Assembly: GCF_000300855.1 (NCBI RefSeq)
Contig: NZ_ALJF01000013.1
Span: forward strand, 496,001-560,000
Length of the DNA stretch: 64,000 bases
Reading direction: 5' to 3'
Source of the DNA: Agrobacterium albertimagni AOL15
Lineage (GTDB): Bacteria > Pseudomonadota > Alphaproteobacteria > Rhizobiales > Rhizobiaceae
Position numbers and translations under genes: made by a program. The notes beneath the pieces were generated by a model. That model was not told the DNA's origin and ran no database searches. It saw only the letters and a program-made list of their open reading frames with translations. The stretch's first letter is position 1, and every line of letters begins with the position of its first letter. Below, piece after piece: positions 17,227 to 26,537 of the stretch.

Positions 17227-19752
17227 TCATCGCCCTCCGATCCCGGTCAGGCTCTGCAGCACGAAGGGGAAGGCGAGCCCGATCAGGCCGGCAACGGCCG
17301 TATAGTCGTGCCACAGCCGTCCAATGCGCAGGTCGAGCACGCGCGACGGTCCGATATACCCGCTGTTCCAGCGCCAGAGCCCGTAGATCGCCAGCACCGC
17401 GCCGATCGCCGCATGCAGCCCGACATAAACGGCGACCGCAAACGCCGAAGCGGAGGCCGCATGCCCCGTCGGCGCCGGGATGGACATCAGCAGCACCGCG
17501 ACCGCGCCGACGCTGATGATATGCGCCGCCAGCGTTACCGCCAGGCTCGTGACCGTCCGGCCGGGCTGACCATCGGCGAAGCGTCCGGCGATCGCAGCCG
17601 TGACGAGTGCGCCCGCACCGATCAGTGACGGCAGGACGAAGGTGAAGTCCAGATCCGGCGGCGGCCAGTTGGGGGCGGAAAGCCAGAGGAAGAAGGCACC
17701 GAAGACCAGCGAGGTGTAAAGCGTCGCATTGGCGGCAAGCGCAAAGACCACAGCCCACCACGAGGGCGGCTGCGCCACTTCCTGGTGATGCAGTGCCCGT
17801 TCGCCGCGCCCAACGTCCAGCGGGCCGATCTCGTGCTTCAAGCCTGTCGCCGGTGTCCAGAGGAAGAAGAGAATGATCACCGCGACAAAGGCAACGGGTG
17901 TCAGCCAATAGATCTTGGCCAGCAGACTGGCGAAAAAGGCAGCCGTCGCGATCGCCGTCCAGAGCGGCAGATAGGTGGGGCGCGGAAGCACGACCACATG
18001 GTCGAGGCGACCGCTCACCATGTCGACGGTCAGCGTTTCCATCCAGCCATTGCGCATGAAGCCGAGATAACCGCGCCCTGCGGCGAGCTCCGGGCCAAGG
18101 CTGTGCGGTTTGAGCGCATCGGCGCGGGTGTCGATATGCGGCAGCGAGCCGAAATTGTAGGATGGCGGCGGCGTGGGCGTCGCCCATTCCAGCGTTCCGG
18201 CTTCCCAGGGGTCGCGGCGGAATGGTCGGCCATGGCGAATGAGCATGATCAGGTCGAGGGCCACCAGCGCAAAACCGATCGTCATCACGAAGCTGCCGAC
18301 CGAGGAGATGAAGTTCAAGACCTCCCAGCCGGCTGCCTGCGGATATTCGAAGACCCGGCGCGGCATGCCACGCAGGCCCGTCAGATGCATGATGAAGAAG
18401 GTGACGTTGAAGCCGATGAAGACCAGCCAGAAGGCGGGCTTCGACAGATGCTGCACGGGCTGGCGCCCTGTGATGTGCGGCAGCCAGTAATAGGCCGCCG
18501 CCATCATCGGAAAGACGAAGCCGCCGACCAGCACGTAGTGCAGATGCGCCACGACGAAATGCGTGTCATGCGCCTGCCAGTCGAAGGGCACCATGGCCAG
18601 CATCACCCCCGTCAGGCCGCCCGCCACGAAGACGAAGAAGAAGCCGAAGACATGCAGCATGGGGATGGAATAGCGGGGTCTTCCATGCGCCATGGTGGCA
18701 AGCCAGGCAAAGATCTGGATGCCGGTGGGGATGGCGACGAGCGCACTGGCCGCCGAGAAGAAGGACAGCGCCACATGCGGAATGCCCACCGTGTACATGT
18801 GGTGCACCCAAAGGCCGAATGACAGAAACGCCATGGCGACGATGGCAGCCACGATCAGGCCGTAACCTTCCAGTCGCGTGCGACACAGGACCGGAATGAT
18901 GGTCGATAGCGCGCCGGCGGCGGGCAGGAAGATGATGTAGACCTCCGGATGGCCGAACAGCCAGAACAGGTGCTGCCAGAGCAACGGATCGCCACCCCGT
19001 AGAGGGTCGAAGAAGGGCAGGTCGAAGGCCCGCTCCACCTCCAGCAGAATGGAGCCGAGAATCAGCGGCGGGAAGCCGATGATCATCATTCCTGCGACCA
19101 CCAGCATGTACCAGGCAAAGATCGGCATCCGCGTCAGCGACATGCCCGGTGACCTGAGCTTCAGGATCGTCACCATGATCTCGATGGCCGCCGCCAGCGC
19201 CGAAATCTCGACGAAGGTGATGCCGAGCAGCCAGACATCGGCATTGATGCCGGGCGAATAGGGGCGCGAAGAAAGCGGCGTATACATGAACCAGCCGCCA
19301 TCGGGCGCAATACCGAAAATGAGCGCTGCGACCAGGAAGGAGCCGCCGAACAGGTAGCACCAGTAGCCATAGGCCGACATGCGCGGGAAGGCGAGGTCGC
19401 GAGCGCCCAGCATCTTCGGCAGGAGATACAGTGCCAGCCCCTCGAAGAAGGGGATGGCGAACAGAAACATCATGATGACGCCATGCATCGTGAAGACCTG
19501 GGCATATTGGGCGGCATCGAGGAAGGCGCTGTTGGTCGAGGCGAGCTGTGCCCGGATCAGCATGGCGAGTACGCCGCCGATCGCGAAGAACACGAGTGCC
19601 GTCACCATGAAGCGCTTGCCGACAACGGTGTGGTTCACCGCCGACAGCCTCTCTAGGCCATGGCCCGAGCCCCAGACGGCGTCGAGCTCATGGTGCAGCC
19701 GGATCGCCGTTTCCGGTGTCTGATAGCCCGTCTCGGGTCTGGCGTCGTTCAT
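17227..19752 (-). CDS. Heme-copper oxidase, fused subunits I and III
   Basis: An 841-residue protein. Residues of about 1-560 are cytochrome c oxidase subunit I: MHGVIMMFLFAIPFFEGLAL carries a heme a ligand, LFGHPEVYIIFLPAAG has the His-Tyr pair of the CuB site, GLWVHHMYTVG the CuB histidines, and FVVAHLHYVLVGG the heme a/a3 histidines. Residues of about 640-841 match subunit III with its membrane helices (WWAVVFALAANATLYTSLVF). The fusion is intact, without a stop or frameshift. It ends 1 bp before the 111-residue gene and overlaps the upstream subunit II gene as ATGA. Confidence 0.93.
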   Translation of the reverse strand: MNDARPETGYQTPETAIRLHHELDAVWGSGHGLERLSAVNHTVVGKRFMVTALVFFAIGGVLAMLIRAQLASTNSAFLDAAQYAQVFTMHGVIMMFLFAIPFFEGLALYLLPKMLGARDLAFPRMSAYGYWCYLFGGSFLVAALIFGIAPDGGWFMYTPLSSRPYSPGINADVWLLGITFVEISALAAAIEIMVTILKLRSPGMSLTRMPIFAWYMLVVAGMMIIGFPPLILGSILLEVERAFDLPFFDPLRGGDPLLWQHLFWLFGHPEVYIIFLPAAGALSTIIPVLCRTRLEGYGLIVAAIVAMAFLSFGLWVHHMYTVGIPHVALSFFSAASALVAIPTGIQIFAWLATMAHGRPRYSIPMLHVFGFFFVFVAGGLTGVMLAMVPFDWQAHDTHFVVAHLHYVLVGGFVFPMMAAAYYWLPHITGRQPVQHLSKPAFWLVFIGFNVTFFIMHLTGLRGMPRRVFEYPQAAGWEVLNFISSVGSFVMTIGFALVALDLIMLIRHGRPFRRDPWEAGTLEWATPTPPPSYNFGSLPHIDTRADALKPHSLGPELAAGRGYLGFMRNGWMETLTVDMVSGRLDHVVVLPRPTYLPLWTAIATAAFFASLLAKIYWLTPVAFVAVIILFFLWTPATGLKHEIGPLDVGRGERALHHQEVAQPPSWWAVVFALAANATLYTSLVFGAFFLWLSAPNWPPPDLDFTFVLPSLIGAGALVTAAIAGRFADGQPGRTVTSLAVTLAAHIISVGAVAVLLMSIPAPTGHAASASAFAVAVYVGLHAAIGAVLAIYGLWRWNSGYIGPSRVLDLRIGRLWHDYTAVAGLIGLAFPFVLQSLTGIGGR

Positions 19753-20459
19753 GGTGCGGACACTCCTGCGGCAAGTGCGGTCAGACGTTGGCGATAGGTT
19801 TCGGGCGGATGGGCTTCGACGGTAAAGCGCATGCCGGCATGGCCGGTGCCGCAATATTCGGCACAGATGCCGCCATAGCGGCCCGGCACATCGGCCTTGA
19901 TGCGCACGACCGTCTCATGCCCGGGCACGGCATCGATCTTGCCGGCGAGCCTCGGGATCCAAAAGCTATGGACCACGTCGGCACTGGTGACCCGCACCTC
20001 GACCACGCCGCCGGCCGGAATATGCAAGGTCCCGTCCGTCGCCACGTCGTCCCCGAGATCCGGATAGCGGAAACCCCAATGCCACATGGCCCCATGTGCC
20101 TCGACACGGGCGACCACCGGCTCGTTCTGCCAGGCGCCGATTAGATATTCCCCTTGCGCCATACCATAGGCCATCAGGGCGACCAGTACGGGAACGGGCA
20201 GAAACAAACCGCCGGCGATCATCCAGCCCTTGGGCGAGAGGCTGCGTCCGAAGCCGGGTTTGAAGAAGACGAGGCCGAGGAGCGCAAGGACGAGCGCGAG
20301 GATGAGACCGGAGCCGATGAACATGATCCACCAGAGATTGGCGATTGCTCCGGCATAGGGGCCGGCTGGGTCCAGCGTTGACAGATCGCCCGAACAGGCC
20401 GTCAGTGTAAGGCCGATCACGCCGAGGAAAGCGATGCGGTGGAACATTCGAGCCCGCAT
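19749..20459 (-). CDS. Cytochrome c oxidase subunit II, lipoprotein type
   Basis: A 236-residue subunit II. A lipoprotein signal ends LTLTAC with C22, followed by two membrane helices. The periplasmic domain carries the CuA ligands in CAEYCGTGHAGM, with VVHSFWIPRLAGKIDAVPGH before it. It receives electrons from cytochrome c and passes them to subunit I. No cytochrome c domain is attached, so this is not a caa3-type subunit II. It overlaps the subunit I/III gene as ATGA. The ATG at 20459 or 20447 could be the start. Confidence 0.93.
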   Translation of the reverse strand: MRARMFHRIAFLGVIGLTLTACSGDLSTLDPAGPYAGAIANLWWIMFIGSGLILALVLALLGLVFFKPGFGRSLSPKGWMIAGGLFLPVPVLVALMAYGMAQGEYLIGAWQNEPVVARVEAHGAMWHWGFRYPDLGDDVATDGTLHIPAGGVVEVRVTSADVVHSFWIPRLAGKIDAVPGHETVVRIKADVPGRYGGICAEYCGTGHAGMRFTVEAHPPETYRQRLTALAAGVSAP

Positions 20460-20489
20460 CGGCCTTTCCCCCGCAAAAGGAGGGCTCCT

Positions 20490-20996
20490 ATGGCCAATAT
20501 GTCTGAGACCGATGAAGCGAACCCCGTCATTGAGCAGCTTGAGGAGAAGGACAAGACGTCCGCCGTGGCTGTTGCCGGCCACCCGCTGCACGCCATGAGC
20601 GTGCATTTCCCGATCGCGCTGGTCTTCGGTACGCTCGCGGTCGACGTCTTCTACTGGTTCAGCGCCGATCCCTTCTGGCTGCGGGTCGGCCTTTGGACCT
20701 CGGGCACGGCCTTCCTCGCCGGCGTGGCCGCCGGGCTTGTCGGAACCGCCGAGCTTCTGTTGGTCCCCGGCATCCGCGCCCGTGCTGCAAGCTGGGCCCA
20801 TGCGATCGCGGCGATTACCCTGATCTCGGTTGCCGGCGCCAACTGGGGCTTGCGGCTCCTCGATCCCAATGTCGTTCTGCCGCATGGCATGCTGCTTTCG
20901 GTTCTGGCGGCCGTCCTGACCGGTGTTGCTGGCTGGCACGGCGGTAAGCTGATCTTCGATCACGGAATCGGCCTCATGGTGTCGCCCAAGGATTAA
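20490..20996 (+). CDS. DUF2231 membrane protein
   Basis: A 168-residue protein with four hydrophobic helices. The DUF2231 motif HPLHAMSVHFPIALVFGTLA contains the conserved histidines that may bind heme or a metal. It is divergent from the oxidase operon (30 bp apart), and its 3' end overlaps the CopD-like gene by 23 bp. The ATG at 20490 has an AAAAGGAGGG ribosome binding site. The neighbourhood suggests a role in redox or respiratory membrane biology, but the function is unknown. Confidence 0.88.
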   Translation: MANMSETDEANPVIEQLEEKDKTSAVAVAGHPLHAMSVHFPIALVFGTLAVDVFYWFSADPFWLRVGLWTSGTAFLAGVAAGLVGTAELLLVPGIRARAASWAHAIAAITLISVAGANWGLRLLDPNVVLPHGMLLSVLAAVLTGVAGWHGGKLIFDHGIGLMVSPKD

Positions 20997-21474
20997 AGGG
21001 TTCGAGAAGGCGCTTCAGGCCACCCGGTTCGGACATGACCGCCGGCAGGGTGAACTGGGGCGCTTCCTTGGCCAGCACGAGGATGAGGATCGCCAGAACC
21101 ACGGCGCAGCAGCTCGCCGTCGCCACGACAAAGCGCCAGGCCGGATAGACCTCACCCTTCTTGAACAGCCGGATGACCACCAGGCCGGAAAAGACGTGGA
21201 AGATGGCGAGAAGACCGACAAAGGCGAGCTTCCACGAAAACCACGGCGCAAAGACTTCCCGCATGAAACTCAGCGCAATTCCGCTTGCGACCGCAATGAA
21301 GGCCGCCGGCGAGATCAGCACGACAAAGGCAAAGCGCGTCATACGCTGCATGCGGTAGAGCGCGTCGTCGTTTTCGACATGCGCCCGCTGCACGTAAAGG
21401 CTCGGCAGGCTGATGAGCCCCGCAGTCCAGATGGCGATGGCGGCGATATGGACGAATTTCAGTATGGCAATCAT
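20974..21474 (-). CDS. CopD-like integral membrane protein
   Basis: A 166-residue protein with four membrane helices. It opens ILKFVHIAAIAIWTAGLISL, with the His and Trp pattern of CopD/HemJ-like proteins, and continues RMTRFAFVVLISPAAFIAVA and FAPWFSWKLAFVGLLAIFHV. Such proteins often bind heme or copper. Its start overlaps the CtaG-like gene stop as ATGA, so the two are co-translated. A role in copper delivery to, or assembly of, the neighbouring oxidase is likely but inferred. Confidence 0.78.
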   Translation of the reverse strand: MIAILKFVHIAAIAIWTAGLISLPSLYVQRAHVENDDALYRMQRMTRFAFVVLISPAAFIAVASGIALSFMREVFAPWFSWKLAFVGLLAIFHVFSGLVVIRLFKKGEVYPAWRFVVATASCCAVVLAILILVLAKEAPQFTLPAVMSEPGGLKRLLEPFNPWATP

Positions 21475-22217
21475 CAGCGCGGCGCCTCGCTGTCGAAGCT
21501 GCGACCGGCAAACAGACTGCGCAGTTTGAGAAGAGCGGCGAAGAGATAGGGCAGGGCCGCCGGCACCCACATCAGAAGGCCAGAGAGCTGCTGGTCGGCG
21601 AGCGGTGAGAGGCCGAAGGGATGCGTCGTGTCCATATGGGCTGCAAACAGAGGCTCGCGCGAAAAGGTCAGCAGAGCCCCCAGCATGCCCATCTGGATCG
21701 TCGTGCCGAGCAATAGCGCCACCGAAGGCCCGACCGTGCGCCGAGGCGACAGGATGTCATACCACAGCCAGACCGCCGATCCGATCAGCGTCAGTTCCAT
21801 CAGCCAGTAGGCCGCAGGCGAGGAGAGGGCGAAGAGATAGGGCTCCGGGGCATGCCAGGCCCACATCAGGATCGTGTGCACCAGAAAGGAGAGCTGCGCC
21901 GGCAGGGGCTGACGCTCGCGTGCCTTCGGCGGAATGGAAAGAACGATGAGGGGGGCGAGGAACGTGACGAGCAGGATGTGATGCAGGATACGCGCCGAAA
22001 ACAGCGCGGAAGCGAGCGCACAGAGCGGTGAGACAAAGGCGAGCAGCATGACGAGAAGTGCGGCGCCAGCTGCCATGCGTTGCCGCGGATTGCTGGCAGT
22101 GGTCATCAGCAGCACGAAGACAGCGCAGATTGCCGCAAGCAGCGGCGGGTCGAAATTCCAGTCACGCCAGAGCATCTCCGGTGTCGGCGCCGGGCCGCAA
22201 TAGATATCGAGGTTCAT
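21474..22217 (-). CDS. Cytochrome c oxidase assembly protein, caa3_CtaG family
   Basis: A 247-residue protein with about seven membrane helices. It shows the caa3_CtaG pattern: RILHHILLVTFLAPLIVLSI, then MWAWHAPEPYLFAL and LGTTIQMGMLGALLTFSREP. In Bacillus CtaG is needed to make active caa3 oxidase, probably by supplying CuB. It lies upstream of, and overlaps, the CopD-like gene, and both are near the subunit II-I/III operon, so it most likely serves that oxidase. Confidence 0.9.
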   Translation of the reverse strand: MNLDIYCGPAPTPEMLWRDWNFDPPLLAAICAVFVLLMTTASNPRQRMAAGAALLVMLLAFVSPLCALASALFSARILHHILLVTFLAPLIVLSIPPKARERQPLPAQLSFLVHTILMWAWHAPEPYLFALSSPAAYWLMELTLIGSAVWLWYDILSPRRTVGPSVALLLGTTIQMGMLGALLTFSREPLFAAHMDTTHPFGLSPLADQQLSGLLMWVPAALPYLFAALLKLRSLFAGRSFDSEAPR

Positions 22218-22378
22218 GATGTCAGTCCCGAATCGCCGTCAAAGTCGGTCATTGCCCCACGCACGCGCACCCTCCGCTTGGCCGCTGCCCTGCGAGGGCA
22301 ACACGCGTCGCGCAACATTGTTCCATGCCAATTGTTCCATCGGCGCAGAAGTCTGGGGAAAAGCCTGACGGAATGACC

Positions 22379-24658
22379 TCAGCTGCCCCGCTCGATCCGC
22401 ACCGGAACGGATTTGTAGGCCGGTGTCTTCGAGGCGCGGTCGTGATGCGCCAGCGGCACCAGCGGATTGAGCTCGGGATAGTAGCCACCGACGCAGCCGT
22501 CCGGCAGGTCGAAGGGCATCACCTCGAGCCCGCCGACGCGCCGGTCGATCCCGTCCTCGGCATCGCTTACCAGCGTCACCCGCTCGCCGACTGTCAGCCC
22601 AAGCCGCTCGATCTCGGCGGGGCTGATCAGCAGCACGTCGCGCTTGCCCTCAATGCCGCGCAGGCGGTCGCTATAGCCATAGACCGTTGTGTTGAACTGG
22701 TCGTTGCTGCGTAAGGTCACCAGGCTCATCCGCCCGGGCGCCGGCTGAAAGCCTGTGGCCGAGAGCATCTCGGGCGTGACGAATTCCGCCTTGCCGCTCT
22801 CCGTCTTCCACTCCCGTTCGCGAGCGGAGTTGCCGCGATAGAAGCCGCCGGGCGTAAAGATGCGGGTGTTGAAGTCGCGGAATTCCTCTGGATAAGTCCT
22901 CTCGATCAGATCGCGGACGGAGGCCGTATCGCGCGCCCAGTGGCTCCACAGCATCTTCGGGTTCTGCGCCAGGGTCGCCTCGGCAAGCCGGCTGACGATC
23001 TCGATCTCGGATTTCAGGTGTTCGCTCGCCGGCGTGCGCTTGCCGACGGAGCCGTGAACGCAGCTCAGGCTGTCTTCCATCGACACCACCTGCGGATGGC
23101 CGGTCAATGGATCCATTTCACTCCGCCCGAGACAGGGCAGGAGATAGGCGATCTCGCCGTTGAACAGGTGGCCGCGATTGAGCTTGGTGGCGATCTGTAC
23201 CGTGAGCCGCTGCCGCGGCCAGGCCTCCTCCATCGCTTTCTGTTCGGGGATCGCGCGCAGAAAATTGCCGCCGAGCGCGACAAAGGCCGAAATCTCGCCT
23301 TTCAGGATCGCCTCGCAGGCCTCGACCGTGTTCATGCCCTTCTCGCGCGGCGGCGAGAAGTCGAACATCTCGGCATGCCGGTCGAGCGGCACGAGTTCCG
23401 GCTTCTCGGCAATGCCGACGGTCCGCTGGCCCTGGACATTGGAATGACCGCGCACCGGCGAGATGCCGGCACCCTGCCGGCCGATATTGCCCTTCATCAG
23501 GAGCAGGTTGACGTAGGTCGAGATGTTCTCGAAGCCATGCACATGCTGAGTGAGGCCCATGCCATAGATGCCGATGGTGTTTTCGGCTTCGACATAGACG
23601 GTGCCAGCCGCCTCGATCGCCGTACGCGTGAGCCCGGAGACTTCCTCGATCTCGGCCCAATCGAGCGCCCTCAGCCGTGCCTCGAACTCTTCGAAGCCAA
23701 CGGTATGCTCGGCGATGAAAGCGCGGTCGATGACGTGGCGATTGTCGGCTTGCGCCGCATCGTCGGCAGCCAGAACATGCTTGCAGAGCCCCAGCAGCAC
23801 GGCAATGTCGCCGCCCGGTTTTACCTGGTGATACTGGCAGGACAGCGCGGTTTCTTTACCCGTCACCATTGCCGTCGGCTCCTGCGGGTTGATCATCTTC
23901 TCCAGCCCCCGCTCGCGAACGGGGTTGAAGGTCACGATCCGACAGCCGCGCCTGACCGCCGCCTGCAGCACATGCAGGAAACGCGGGCTATTCGAGCCGG
24001 TGTTCTGGCCGAAGAAGAAGATCGCATCGCAATGCTTGAAGTCATCGAGCACGACGGTGCCCACAGGCGAGCCGATCACCTTCTTCAGGGTGACCGAGGT
24101 CGTCTCGTGGCACATGTTTGAACTGTCGGGCAGGTTGTTGTGGCCATAGGCGCGGGCAAACAGTGCCCAGCAATAGGAGGTTTCGAGGCTGGCGCGCCCG
24201 GAGGTGTAGAAGACCGTCTTCTTCGGATCCATGGCCTTGAGTTCCCGCCCGATCTCGGCGAATGCCTCGTCCCAAGAGCAGGGCACGTAATGGTCGCTTG
24301 CCCGGTCGTAACGCATCGGATGGGTAAGCCGTCCTAACTGCTCCAGATCGTAATCGCTGAAGGTCTTGAGCTCGGTCACGCTGTGCCGCGCAAAAACGTC
24401 CGGGGTGGCCGTTCGGCTGGTCAGCTCCCACAGCGTCGCCTTGGCACCGTTTTCGCAGAACTCGACGGGATGGTGATCGGCGGGCTTCGTCCAGGCGCAG
24501 GAGACACAGGCAAAGCCACCGGGCTTGTTCTGCTCCAGAAGTGTCGCGATCGCCCCGGCGCTGATGCCTTCGTCGCCGGCAATCCGGGCAATGCCCCGAA
24601 GCGATCCCCAGCCACCGGCAGGCCCGTCATACGTCACCGTCCCATCATCCTTCGCCAT
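22379..24658 (-). CDS. YdeP/FdhF-family molybdopterin oxidoreductase
   Basis: A 759-residue enzyme of the molybdopterin-guanine-dinucleotide family, YdeP branch. The N-terminal part has FACVSCAWTKP without the four-cysteine iron-sulfur site of formate dehydrogenases. NMCHETTSVTLKK lies where the Mo ligand is expected, FFFGQNTGSNSPRF is a cofactor-binding loop, and the C-terminal cap has RSNDQFNTTVYGYSDR. YdeP is tied to acid resistance in E. coli; the substrate is unknown. It is transcribed divergently from the phospholipase D gene, with a 242-bp region between them. No fdhD is nearby. Confidence 0.92.
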   Translation of the reverse strand: MAKDDGTVTYDGPAGGWGSLRGIARIAGDEGISAGAIATLLEQNKPGGFACVSCAWTKPADHHPVEFCENGAKATLWELTSRTATPDVFARHSVTELKTFSDYDLEQLGRLTHPMRYDRASDHYVPCSWDEAFAEIGRELKAMDPKKTVFYTSGRASLETSYCWALFARAYGHNNLPDSSNMCHETTSVTLKKVIGSPVGTVVLDDFKHCDAIFFFGQNTGSNSPRFLHVLQAAVRRGCRIVTFNPVRERGLEKMINPQEPTAMVTGKETALSCQYHQVKPGGDIAVLLGLCKHVLAADDAAQADNRHVIDRAFIAEHTVGFEEFEARLRALDWAEIEEVSGLTRTAIEAAGTVYVEAENTIGIYGMGLTQHVHGFENISTYVNLLLMKGNIGRQGAGISPVRGHSNVQGQRTVGIAEKPELVPLDRHAEMFDFSPPREKGMNTVEACEAILKGEISAFVALGGNFLRAIPEQKAMEEAWPRQRLTVQIATKLNRGHLFNGEIAYLLPCLGRSEMDPLTGHPQVVSMEDSLSCVHGSVGKRTPASEHLKSEIEIVSRLAEATLAQNPKMLWSHWARDTASVRDLIERTYPEEFRDFNTRIFTPGGFYRGNSAREREWKTESGKAEFVTPEMLSATGFQPAPGRMSLVTLRSNDQFNTTVYGYSDRLRGIEGKRDVLLISPAEIERLGLTVGERVTLVSDAEDGIDRRVGGLEVMPFDLPDGCVGGYYPELNPLVPLAHHDRASKTPAYKSVPVRIERGS

Positions 24659-24900
24659 TATCCGCTCCCTTCACATATGTTTCGAAGGGGGAACGACTGG
24701 GGGCGTGATTGGTTGCGCGGGCTAGGGAACAACAGCTTGCGCGTCGGCACACAAACGGGTGAGGTGCTCGCTCTAACAAGTGCAACGGGCATTCTCATCC
24801 CGACGGCTTGCAAGCCGGAACGTAGCCACTACCCTTAAGGCTGGACCTGACGCGCCGGTTACGCTAGCCGAGTGTGGCGACCCAGTGTCTGGAGTATGAG

Positions 24901-26379
24901 ATGGCGCCTTCCCCCTTTTTTTCGCCTTCCCGGAATTGCTGGCGTATCGAGAAAGCCGACGACTTTTCGATCCTGATCGATGCCAATGACTATTTCGCCT
25001 CGATCCGTGCCTCGATGATGGCGGCAAAGCGGGTGATCTACTTTGTCGGCTGGGACTTCGACGCCGCGATCACCCTTGGCCATCCCAAGGTCGATGATGG
25101 CGCCCCGCGTAAGGTCGGAGATTTTCTTCTCTGGCTGGCCCGCCGCACCCCGGGCCTCGAAATCAAGATCCTCTTGTGGAGCCCGGCTCCGCTGGCCAGC
25201 TGGGCGAGGTTGTCGAACCTTCCCTATCTCTTCCGTTGGAAATGGAATCGGCAGATCACCGTTCGTCTGGACGGCAAACATCCGATGGGCAGTTCGCATC
25301 ATCAGAAGATGCTGGTGATCGACGATGCCATTGCCTATTGCGGCGGCATCGACGTGACGCTCGACCGCTGGGACACGCGCGAGCACCTCGACGAAAACCC
25401 CGACAGGCGCCGCCCCAATGGCAAGCCCTACGGTCCCTGGCACGACATCTCGAGCCGTTTTACCGGTCCTGCCGCGCAGGCGCTCGGCGAACTCTGCCGT
25501 CATCGCTGGACGCGTGCCGGCGGAAAGGACGTGGCCCCAGTTAGGTCAGAGCCGGCTCAGGCGGAGGTTGCGCCGAACTTCTCCTTCGGCAGCGTCGATC
25601 TCGCGATCGCCCGCACGAGCCCGGCCTACCAGGACGAGAGCGCCGTCACCGAGATCGAGCAGCTCTATCTCGACATGATCAACGCGGCGCGTCACACCGT
25701 CTATGCCGAAAGCCAGTATTTCGCCTCGCGCGCCATCGCCCAGGCCATTGCGCGCAGGCTTGCCGAACCGGACGGTCCGGAAATCGTGCTCATCAATCCT
25801 GTGACCTCGGACAACTGGCTGGGCACGATCGCCATGGACACGGCCCGCGCCCGGCTCGCCGAATCCCTCCACCGCCACGACGACTACGGGCGCTTCAAGA
25901 TCTATCACCCGGTGACCGCCCAGGGACAGTCGATCTATGTCCATGCCAAGCTGATGATCGTCGACGACCAGTATCTCCGCGTCGGCTCGTCGAACATCAA
26001 CAACCGCTCGATGCGCTTCGACCAGGAATGCGACGTGGCGCTTGAGGCGGGCGGTTCGGAAGACGTCTCGGCGAAGATTACAAGCTTCCGCAACGACCTG
26101 CTGGCCGAGCACTTAGGGGTAACAACAGACGCGATCGACCGTGCCATCCGAGAGGGCGGCTCGCTGATTTCAGCCATCGAGCAGCTGAGGGCAGAAAACG
26201 AAGCTGCAGGGGGAGAAACGCTGAAGCCCTACGAGACACCGGCGATTTCAGACCTCGAAGAATGGCTCGCCGACCACGAAATTCTGGATCCAGAAGGCTC
26301 GGATGCAGTGTTCGAGCCGATCGAGAAGCGGGGGCTGTTTCGGGGCATGCTGAAGCGGCCGAGGCGGCGGAAGAGCTGA
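24901..26379 (+). CDS. Phospholipase D-family protein (cardiolipin synthase-like)
   Basis: A 492-residue protein with two HKD motifs, HHQKMLVIDDAIAYCGGID at about residue 137 and HAKLMIVDDQYLRVGSSNI at about 350, so it probably forms a complete PLD active site in one chain. There is no clear signal peptide or membrane helix, unlike typical cardiolipin synthases; bacterial PLD proteins of this type act on phospholipids. The ATG at 24901 was chosen; a GTG at 24874 is in frame upstream. The gene ends before the convergent membrane gene at 26538. Confidence 0.9.
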   Translation: MAPSPFFSPSRNCWRIEKADDFSILIDANDYFASIRASMMAAKRVIYFVGWDFDAAITLGHPKVDDGAPRKVGDFLLWLARRTPGLEIKILLWSPAPLASWARLSNLPYLFRWKWNRQITVRLDGKHPMGSSHHQKMLVIDDAIAYCGGIDVTLDRWDTREHLDENPDRRRPNGKPYGPWHDISSRFTGPAAQALGELCRHRWTRAGGKDVAPVRSEPAQAEVAPNFSFGSVDLAIARTSPAYQDESAVTEIEQLYLDMINAARHTVYAESQYFASRAIAQAIARRLAEPDGPEIVLINPVTSDNWLGTIAMDTARARLAESLHRHDDYGRFKIYHPVTAQGQSIYVHAKLMIVDDQYLRVGSSNINNRSMRFDQECDVALEAGGSEDVSAKITSFRNDLLAEHLGVTTDAIDRAIREGGSLISAIEQLRAENEAAGGETLKPYETPAISDLEEWLADHEILDPEGSDAVFEPIEKRGLFRGMLKRPRRRKS

Positions 26380-26537
26380 GGAAGGGGGGGCTGTGTTGCC
26401 GAGGGCGAAGGTAGTTTGCGAGGGCAACGATGCGCATAGGCCTAAGTAGCCTGAGGGATTACTAGCTCCTTCCACTGCTTCTCGCTGACGCGCCGGAATC
26501 CAAAAAGGCGAAGAGTCCTGTCCGGCAGCCAAAAAAT

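Noticed and set aside
22940..24121. A 393-residue plus-strand frame opposite the YdeP-type gene
   Set aside because: The molybdoenzyme on the other strand matches its family over the full length; no motif supports the opposite frame.
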